DNA from: an uncultured Bacteroidales bacterium
Lineage (GTDB): Bacteria; Bacteroidota; Bacteroidia; Bacteroidales; UBA932
Length of the DNA stretch: 6,324 nucleotides
NCBI GenBank assembly: GCA_946187365.1
Contig: CAMHRD010000071.1
Span: forward strand, 1 to 6,324
Direction: 5' to 3'
Below are positions 1 through 5,265 of the stretch, piece after piece. Position 1 is the first letter of the stretch, and every line of letters begins with the position of its first letter. Under the pieces are notes generated by a model. That model was not told where the DNA came from. It made no database searches and saw only the letters and a program-made list of their open reading frames with translations. Position numbers and translations under genes: made by a program.

Positions 1-135
1 CAGATAGCCAGCAGCCACAACCTGGCCTTCTATCTGGATTTGGTTACAAAGGCAAGGGAGCATATTTTGCAGGGAGACTTCAAGGTCTGGAAAGAGAGCG
101 TTGTTGGTAAACTCTCCCAAAGAATAACAAGATAA
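1..135 (+). CDS. tgt: tRNA-guanine transglycosylase (queuine tRNA-ribosyltransferase), C-terminal fragment
   Basis: Only the last 44 codons and the TAA stop (133-135) are in the window; the gene continues to the left. The fragment contains S-S-H-N-L-A-F-Y-L, which matches the C-terminal zinc-site region of bacterial Tgt, usually written xxHNLxFYLxL. By family knowledge the His in this motif is the fourth ligand of the structural zinc; the three Cys ligands would lie upstream of the window. The following A-R-E-H-I then G-D-F is also typical of the Tgt C-terminus. Tgt exchanges guanine 34 for preQ1 in GUN-anticodon tRNAs (Tyr, His, Asn, Asp) in the cytoplasm, as part of queuosine synthesis. The next gene starts 7 bases after the stop, so the two are probably co-transcribed, an arrangement common in Bacteroidota. 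The identification rests on a short stretch, but motif and context agree. Confidence 0.88.
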   Translation, partial: QIASSHNLAFYLDLVTKAREHILQGDFKVWKESVVGKLSQRITR

Positions 136-142
136 CAAGAGG

Positions 143-1273
143 ATGACCTTCAATATAGAGAGCATAAAGCAGAAAATCAGAGACTTCAAGCCTCAGATTA
201 CAACCATAGACAGGTACATCATAAAGAAGTTTATTGGTACCTATGCTATTGCTCTGCTGCTCATAATCGGCATTGTCATCATCTTTGACCTCAGTGAGAA
301 GATAGATAAGTTTGTAGACCATCAGGCCCCTATCCATCTGATTATCCTCCAGTACTATGCAAACTTCATCCCTTACTTTGTAAATATGTTCTCCCCAATG
401 TTTGTCTTCATTACGGTAATCTTCTTTACCTCAAAGATGGCGGCAAACACGGAGATTATTGCAATACTGGCGGGCGGCATAAGCTTTAAGAGGTTTATGT
501 GGCCGTACTTCATCTCATCTGCCGCCATTGCCCTCTTTACGCTCATTCTGAACCTCTATGTTGTACCTCCATGCAACAGAGGCAGATTAGCCTTTGAGAA
601 CAAATACGTTAAGGCAAAGTACGAGGCGGGCAGCCGCAACGTCCACTACCAGATTGCTCCGGGAACTTTTGTTTACGTGCAGAGTTTTTCCCCATTCAAC
701 AACACCGCTTACGGCTTTACGCTGGAAAACATTGAGGGTCACGATATTAAGTCCAAGCTCTCCGCCAACGAGGCGCAGAGGGACTCCACAATGCAGGGAT
801 GGATTCTGAAAGATTACGTTCTCCGTCAGTATGATGAGGGAGTGGAGAGCGTCTCCGCAGGAAAGAGGAGAGACACCGTAATTGCCTTAACCATAGAGGA
901 TTTCTACAGAAAGAAAAACACAGTGCAGGCACTTCCTGCCCGTCAGCTGAGAAAACTTATCAAAGATCAGAGGCTCCGCGGAGATGACACCATCCAGTAC
1001 TCTCTCATTGAGAAGAACACCCGCTGGGCAATGCCTTTTGCCGCCTTCATCCTAACGCTCATAGGAGTATCACTTTCCTCCAAGAAGAGACGCGGCGGAA
1101 TTGGTATGAACATAGGAATTGGAATAGCGCTCAGCTTCTCCTATATCCTCTTCCTCCGTTTCTCCCAGATGTTCGTTTACTCAGGCACCCTCCCGCCGTT
1201 CATAGCCCTCTGGCTCCCTAACGTCATCTACGCCTTCATAGCCTACTACCTCTACCGCATAGCCCCTAAATAG
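143..1273 (+). CDS. lptG: LptG/LptF-family (YjgP/YjgQ) lipopolysaccharide export permease
   Basis: This 376-residue inner-membrane protein has the YjgP/YjgQ layout. Three N-terminal membrane segments lie near residues 30-50, 75-96 and 118-141. A soluble periplasmic domain spans about 145-290 (the beta-jellyroll in known structures). Three C-terminal segments lie near 296-312, 320-340 and 350-372. Family-like stretches include the start T-I-D-R-Y-I-I-K-K-F, the loop around A-G-G-I-S (110-114), and N-x-R-W-A-M-P (292-298) entering the fourth segment. With the LptB ATPase, LptF and LptG extract lipopolysaccharide from the inner membrane and pass it to LptC/LptA. F and G are hard to tell apart from one sequence, so the symbol is the usual Bacteroidota choice. 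The ATG follows the tgt stop by 7 bases. AGAGG touches the ATG directly, too close to act as a normal ribosome binding site. The stop abuts the radA stop with no gap. Confidence 0.9.
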   Translation: MTFNIESIKQKIRDFKPQITTIDRYIIKKFIGTYAIALLLIIGIVIIFDLSEKIDKFVDHQAPIHLIILQYYANFIPYFVNMFSPMFVFITVIFFTSKMAANTEIIAILAGGISFKRFMWPYFISSAAIALFTLILNLYVVPPCNRGRLAFENKYVKAKYEAGSRNVHYQIAPGTFVYVQSFSPFNNTAYGFTLENIEGHDIKSKLSANEAQRDSTMQGWILKDYVLRQYDEGVESVSAGKRRDTVIALTIEDFYRKKNTVQALPARQLRKLIKDQRLRGDDTIQYSLIEKNTRWAMPFAAFILTLIGVSLSSKKRRGGIGMNIGIGIALSFSYILFLRFSQMFVYSGTLPPFIALWLPNVIYAFIAYYLYRIAPK

Positions 1274-2647
1274 TTAGGATTGTTGGAAGATATCGCGGAC
1301 TATCTGAGGGATGGTGGAGCAGCGGATAACCTTAATTTTTTTGTGAGGTCTCTCCTCTTTCTGATTGTAGGAGGAGATGTAAATCTTCTCAAAACCAAGC
1401 TTTTCCGCCTCTGCAATCCTTCTCTCTATCTGAGAAACGGGGCGTACCTCACCGGAGAGGCCAATCTCTGCCGCAAAGGCAATCTTCTGGCTTACAGGTA
1501 CATCAAAGTTGGAAGAAAGAATACTTATCACGATAGCTAAATCACATGACGGATCTGTAACTCTTATACCGCCAGCCATATTCAAAAAGACATCCTTTGC
1601 ACTCAGTTTAAAGCCCACCCTCTTCTCCAGAACGGCCAGCAGCATATTCATCCTTCTCACATCAAAACCGGTGGCTGAGCGCTGAGGCGTACCGTAGGCT
1701 GCTGTACTCACAAGCGCCTGAACTTCAATGAGGAACGGACGGGTACCGTCCAGAGTTGCAGAGACCGCACAGCCGCTGAGTTCCTCTCCGTGAGTGGAGA
1801 TGAACATCTCCGACGGGTTGAGCACCTCCTTAAGACCGGAAGAGGTCATCTCATAAACAGCCAGTTCCGCAGAGGCTCCAAAACGGTTCTTAATGCTCCT
1901 TAAAATTCTGAAGGAGTGGCGTGTATCTCCCTCGAACTGAAGCACTACGTCTACAATATGTTCCAGAACCTTTGGACCTGCAATGGTGCCGTCTTTTGTT
2001 ATGTGACCAATGATTATGACCGGCGTTGAGGTCTCTTTTGCAAACCTTAAAAGAGATGCGGCGCACTCCCTCACCTGAGAAACACTTCCTGCAGAAGAGT
2101 CTACAAGCTGAGAGAAGATAGTCTGAATGGAGTCAATTATAAGCAGTTGAGGAGCAAGCGCTTTGGCCTGGTCCAGTATATTTTCCAGAGAGGTCTCGGA
2201 TAGCACGGTTACATTCTCCGGCTCTCCGCCCAGGCGGTCTGCACGCATCTTAATCTGACGGGAACTCTCCTCACCGGAGACATATAGGGTACGAAGACCA
2301 TCGCAGAAGAGAGGGATCTGAAGTGAGAGGGTAGATTTTCCAATGCCCGGCTCTCCGCCAATCAGAACCAGCGAGCCCTTCACAATGCCGCCGCCCAGCA
2401 CACGGTCAAACTCCCCGGCAGAAAGCAGCAGCCTCTCCTCCGCCATATCTCCCTTAATCTCAGAGAGTTTAACGGGATGAGCGCTCTGAGGAGAGAAGGT
2501 TGCACTCTTGGAGGTTGGGCCGTCACCCTTTTGAATAACCTCCTCTACCATTGTGTTCCACTGCCCGCAGGAGGGACACTGTCCCAGCCACTTGGCACTC
2601 TCATATCCGCAGTTATTGCAGAAAAACGCCTTCTTAACCTTTGCCAT
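1274..2647 (-). CDS. radA: DNA repair/recombination protein RadA (Sms)
   Basis: This complete 457-residue protein has normal length and the full RadA architecture. An N-terminal C4 zinc finger has Cys 10, 13, 24 and 27 (CNNC...CPSC). A RecA-like ATPase core follows, with Walker A G-E-P-G-I-G-K-S-T (98-106) and Walker B L-L-I-I-D (168-172). The RadA-specific K-N-R-F-G motif is at 253-257, and a C-terminal Lon-protease-like domain covers about 275-457. RadA is a cytoplasmic hexameric helicase-like ATPase that promotes branch migration and processing of recombination intermediates. The start MAKVKKAFFCNNCG is the standard one, just ahead of the zinc finger. The Lon-like domain has Ser 367 (D-P-S-C-D) near the place of the Lon nucleophile. 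The position that would hold the catalytic Lys, in the Q-I-E-R-R segment (406-410), appears to be Glu, so proteolytic activity is unlikely. It is divergent from the serine hydrolase operon and convergent with lptG. Confidence 0.97.
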   Translation of the reverse strand: MAKVKKAFFCNNCGYESAKWLGQCPSCGQWNTMVEEVIQKGDGPTSKSATFSPQSAHPVKLSEIKGDMAEERLLLSAGEFDRVLGGGIVKGSLVLIGGEPGIGKSTLSLQIPLFCDGLRTLYVSGEESSRQIKMRADRLGGEPENVTVLSETSLENILDQAKALAPQLLIIDSIQTIFSQLVDSSAGSVSQVRECAASLLRFAKETSTPVIIIGHITKDGTIAGPKVLEHIVDVVLQFEGDTRHSFRILRSIKNRFGASAELAVYEMTSSGLKEVLNPSEMFISTHGEELSGCAVSATLDGTRPFLIEVQALVSTAAYGTPQRSATGFDVRRMNMLLAVLEKRVGFKLSAKDVFLNMAGGIRVTDPSCDLAIVISILSSNFDVPVSQKIAFAAEIGLSGEVRPVSQIERRIAEAEKLGFEKIYISSYNQKEERPHKKIKVIRCSTIPQIVRDIFQQS

Positions 2648-2666
2648 AATCTCTTTTTTACAGTTG

Positions 2667-2674
2667 TAAAATTA
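2667..2674 (-). promoter_or_regulatory. possible -7 element of the radA promoter
   Basis: Read on the minus strand this is TAATTTTA, one mismatch (last base) from the Bacteroidota sigma-70 type -7 consensus TAnnTTTG. It lies 19 bases upstream of the radA ATG, giving a short leader much like that of the divergent hydrolase. I see no convincing -33 TTTG at the expected distance. AT-rich DNA yields such near-matches often, so this is only a candidate. Confidence 0.3.
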
Positions 2675-2683
2675 CAGATTTTA
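2667..2683. repeat. AT-rich inverted repeat in the radA/hydrolase divergent intergenic region
   Basis: TAAAAT (2667-2672) and ATTTTA (2678-2683) are perfect 6-base inverted arms around a 5-base spacer TACAG. The dyad overlaps the candidate radA -7 box and lies just upstream of the hydrolase -33 region, so it could be a regulator site for either gene. The arms are short and made almost only of A and T, so chance is a realistic alternative. Confidence 0.25.
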
Positions 2684-2686
2684 GAA

Positions 2687-2714
2687 TTGAATTAGCATAA
2701 TCTTCTTAACTTTG
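2687..2714 (+). promoter_or_regulatory. Bacteroidota-type promoter of the hydrolase operon
   Basis: TAACTTTG at 2707-2714 matches the Bacteroidota primary sigma factor -7 consensus TAnnTTTG at every fixed position. A partial -33 element, TTG (2687-2689), lies 17 bases upstream, close to or slightly short of the usual spacing. Transcription would begin around 2719-2722, leaving a leader of roughly 20 bases before the ATG at 2739. This also argues against translation starting inside the box at the TTG codon 2712. No sigma-54 or other alternative promoter motif was seen. Confidence 0.7.
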
Positions 2715-2738
2715 TTAGGAAGTGCAAATGCTTTTATT

Positions 2739-4388
2739 ATGAAACGTCTTTTAATTCTTACAGTGGGACTTTGCCTGAGTGCAGGTCTGTTTGCTCAACA
2801 AAGTGATATTGCAACAAAGATTGACGAGTATGCTCAGCAGGTTATGAAGACCTGGCAGCTGCCCGGTTTTGCAATGGCCGTATCAGTAGACAACAAGGTG
2901 ATCTTCAAAAAGGGTTACGGAGTTAAGGAGTTACGCCCTGCCAACGGCGTTGGTTTTCAGGGAGTAAGGTTTGACGAATGCAAGATGACCCAGGCCGGAG
3001 TGAAGCCCGTTGTAAACAATCCGGGAGACCCAATCAACACAACTACTGTCTTCCAAATTGCCTCAATATCAAAATCTTTCACAGCCACCGTAATGGCCCA
3101 GCTGGTGAATGAGGGCAAGTTCAAATGGACAGACACCGTTAAGAACATCCTGCCGGATTTCCAGATGTTCAAGAACAACGATTATGTAACCAACAACATG
3201 CTGGTAAGAGATGCCATGCTCCACGCCACAGGCCTTGTAGATGAGGCCGGTACATACTTTGGCAACCTTGGCTATGACAGAGATGAAACCTACACAATGT
3301 TAGGCCTTCTGGAGCCCGGTTTCAGTTTCCGTTCGGCATACGACTACAACAACATAACCTTTGTAATCTGCAGCAAAATCATTGAGAAGTTCACCGGCAA
3401 GAGTTGGGAAGAGAATGTACGTGAGAGAGTTTTCAAACCTCTGGGAATGAACTCATCTTCCATGAACGCAGACGGTTACGCCAACAGTAAGGATGTTGCT
3501 ACCCCTCACGATTACGAGTATATTGGAGGCGGCAAGAGCATCACTCCTCCTCTCTACGGAGACGAGCAGGCTCTTAACTGGCTCACTGTCATAGGCCCTG
3601 CAGGAAGCCTCTGCTCAACTGCGGAAGACCTCATCAAATATGCTCAGTTCCACTGCAATGATGGCTATATTGTTAATCGCGATAGTGAGGGCAAAGTTGT
3701 TGATACCACCTTTATCATGCCGCGCAAAGCAATGCTCCCTCTTCACAGAGGATACACCATCACCAGCCAGGATTCCTCAATGGTACGCCTCTACGGAATG
3801 TGCTGGTTTATAGAGCAGAACCACAACTACCGTCTGCTCTTCCACACCGGTACCGCCTGGGGAATGACAGCCATCTGCTACTATGTTCCGGAGTTGAAAC
3901 TTGCAGGAGTTGTGCTGGTAAATTCAGAGGTTACCTCTTCTCCTAGATATGCAATTATGAGAAGGGTGATAGACCTTGTAAGAGGTGCTGAGGAGCCGCT
4001 AAAAGACTGGAGCATGGACTATTGGAAAGATTACACAGAGTACAGGGATAAGGTAATCAAAGAGAGAAACGCAAAACCTAAACCTAAGGTAGAGCCGGAA
4101 GTTGCAGACAATAAGATCTTTGCAGGCATCTACACAAAAGAGGCTCCGTTCGGAGATATAATCATTACCTGTGAGAAAGGCAAACTCTATCACCAACCCG
4201 CTAAGTACAAAGATGTTAAAGAGTGGAAGAAACCTCTCAAACACAAGAGCGGAACAACCTACACCTTCCGCAGTGACGGCCATGGATTTGAAGTAACATT
4301 TGTTATGGAGAACGGAAAGGTTGTTGGACTCAACCAGGAGTTTGGAGAGAGAGAGGAAAAATCATTCGGAGGGTGGACACGTAAATAA
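2739..4388 (+). CDS. exported class C beta-lactamase-like serine hydrolase with C-terminal accessory domain
   Basis: The 549-residue protein starts with a type I signal peptide, M-K-R-L-L-I-L-T-V-G onward, with likely cleavage near L-F-A-Q (17-20). The catalytic domain (about 25-415) is of the beta-lactamase/D-aminopeptidase family (Pfam PF00144). It has the S-x-x-K nucleophile motif S109-I-S-K112, the Y-x-N motif Y203-N-N205, and H369-T-G371 in place of K-T-G. The family stretch G-P-A-G-S-L-C-S-T-A-E-D-L is at 286-298. A Lys/Pro-rich linker (about 440-455) leads to a C-terminal beta domain (about 458-549), probably of the DUF3471 type. Relatives include D-aminopeptidases, DD-carboxypeptidases and esterases; the substrate cannot be read from sequence. 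About 25-30 extra residues (about 66-97) seem inserted before S-x-x-K. An in-frame TTG at 2712 would add nine residues but lies inside the promoter box, so ATG 2739 is preferred. It is the first gene of an operon with the gamma-glutamyl hydrolase. Confidence 0.9.
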   Translation: MKRLLILTVGLCLSAGLFAQQSDIATKIDEYAQQVMKTWQLPGFAMAVSVDNKVIFKKGYGVKELRPANGVGFQGVRFDECKMTQAGVKPVVNNPGDPINTTTVFQIASISKSFTATVMAQLVNEGKFKWTDTVKNILPDFQMFKNNDYVTNNMLVRDAMLHATGLVDEAGTYFGNLGYDRDETYTMLGLLEPGFSFRSAYDYNNITFVICSKIIEKFTGKSWEENVRERVFKPLGMNSSSMNADGYANSKDVATPHDYEYIGGGKSITPPLYGDEQALNWLTVIGPAGSLCSTAEDLIKYAQFHCNDGYIVNRDSEGKVVDTTFIMPRKAMLPLHRGYTITSQDSSMVRLYGMCWFIEQNHNYRLLFHTGTAWGMTAICYYVPELKLAGVVLVNSEVTSSPRYAIMRRVIDLVRGAEEPLKDWSMDYWKDYTEYRDKVIKERNAKPKPKVEPEVADNKIFAGIYTKEAPFGDIIITCEKGKLYHQPAKYKDVKEWKKPLKHKSGTTYTFRSDGHGFEVTFVMENGKVVGLNQEFGEREEKSFGGWTRK

Positions 4389-4398
4389 ATAGAGCATT

Positions 4399-5190
4399 AT
4401 GAAAAAGAGACTAAACATATCACTTCTATTTGCAGCAGTTTTATCCTTCTGCTTTGTTTCTTCATCATACGCACAGAAGAAACCAGTTATTGGAGTATCC
4501 AGCTTTGTAGAGAGCGGAAGTGTCAGAGCGGGAACAACTTACATTAACTCAGTACGCCGCGCCGGAGGTCTTCCTGTTGTAATTCCGCTTACCAAATCTG
4601 AGGAGGAGATAGATGCATATCTTAATCAGATAGACGGCATAGTATTGATTGGCGGAGAGGATATTTCTCCTCTCTACTTTGGAGCAGAGCCAAGTCCCTA
4701 TCTTGGAGAAGTTGTACCGGACAGAGACGAATATGAGATTATCCTCATCAGAAAAGCGGTAGCCAAAGGGATTCCTCTTCTGGGTATCTGCCGTGGTGTG
4801 CAGGTTCTCAACGTAGCAATGGGAGGCACTCTTATTCAAGACATTCCGTCAGAGATTGAGAACCCAATCCAGCACCGCCAGAACGGTCCGAGAAATTACG
4901 GCAGCCACACAATTAAAATTGAAAAGGGTTCATTGATGGCACAGCTCTTAGGAGAGAATGACATTGCCGTCAACTCCTTCCACCACCAGGCAGTCAAAGA
5001 TGTTGCCCCGGGTTACAAGGTAACGGCAACTGCAAAGGACGGCATTATTGAAGCCATTGAGAGCCAGGACGGTAAGTCATTCGGAGTTCAGTTCCATCCG
5101 GAGGGGTTTGTAAGTACGGGAGACAAGACCTTCCTCCCAATCTTCCAGCACCTTGTACAACTTGCCGCCGCCTACGCCGCCAAGAAGTAA
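4399..5190 (+). CDS. exported gamma-glutamyl-gamma-aminobutyrate hydrolase family protein (peptidase C26, PuuD-like)
   Basis: This 263-residue protein has the class I glutamine amidotransferase fold of the PuuD/C26 family. The nucleophile elbow is G-I-C131-R-G-V-Q, and the other triad members are H233 and E235 in Q-F-H-P-E-G. C26 signatures include G-G-E-D-I-S-P-L-Y (85-93), the D-R-D-E-Y-E segment (108-113) and N-S-F-H-H-Q-A-V (192-199). Family members hydrolyse gamma-glutamyl amides such as gamma-glutamyl-GABA in the cytoplasm. This one begins with a clear type I signal peptide, K-K-R then a hydrophobic core (8-20), with likely cleavage near S-Y-A-Q (23-26), so it should act in the periplasm or outside. 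Cys 18 is not in a lipobox (Phe precedes it). It starts 10 bases after the hydrolase stop without its own promoter, so the two are co-transcribed. PuuD function in polyamine breakdown is not supported: no puuA-, puuB- or puuC-like gene is present here. I leave the symbol blank. Confidence 0.9.
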   Translation: MKKRLNISLLFAAVLSFCFVSSSYAQKKPVIGVSSFVESGSVRAGTTYINSVRRAGGLPVVIPLTKSEEEIDAYLNQIDGIVLIGGEDISPLYFGAEPSPYLGEVVPDRDEYEIILIRKAVAKGIPLLGICRGVQVLNVAMGGTLIQDIPSEIENPIQHRQNGPRNYGSHTIKIEKGSLMAQLLGENDIAVNSFHHQAVKDVAPGYKVTATAKDGIIEAIESQDGKSFGVQFHPEGFVSTGDKTFLPIFQHLVQLAAAYAAKK

Positions 5191-5213
5191 TTGATAACGT
5201 TTTTAAATGGGCT

Positions 5214-5255
5214 AAAAAAAAGGGAGATCGAAAGATCTCCCTTAATTTGTTTTGC
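5214..5255. terminator. bidirectional intrinsic terminator between convergent transcription units
   Basis: A perfect 10-base-pair stem (5220-5229 with 5234-5243, AAGGGAGATC/GATCTCCCTT) closes a GAAA tetraloop on the plus strand. On the plus strand it is followed by a U-rich run TTAATTTGTTTTG. On the minus strand the upstream A-run (5214-5221) becomes an unbroken run of eight U, counting the two that close the stem. It lies 29 bases past the stop of the gamma-glutamyl hydrolase and 22 bases past the stop of the receptor gene. It should therefore end both units, and more efficiently on the minus strand. Confidence 0.9.
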
Positions 5256-5265
5256 CCTATCGGGA

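Noticed and set aside
2712..2738. N-terminal extension of the serine hydrolase from a TTG start codon
   Set aside because: The TTG lies within the TAACTTTG promoter box, and the ATG at 2739 gives a normal signal peptide start.
3999..4283. Minus-strand open frame of 94 codons within the serine hydrolase gene
   Set aside because: It is antisense to the conserved C-terminal domain, with no promoter box or family similarity visible.
4399..4476. Lipoprotein signal for the gamma-glutamyl hydrolase (Cys 18)
   Set aside because: The residue before Cys is Phe and the preceding positions do not make a lipobox; S-Y-A-Q is a better type I cleavage site.
4399..5190. Assignment as puuD of the putrescine utilisation pathway
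   Set aside because: The protein is exported and no other puu genes are nearby, so family membership alone does not justify the pathway.
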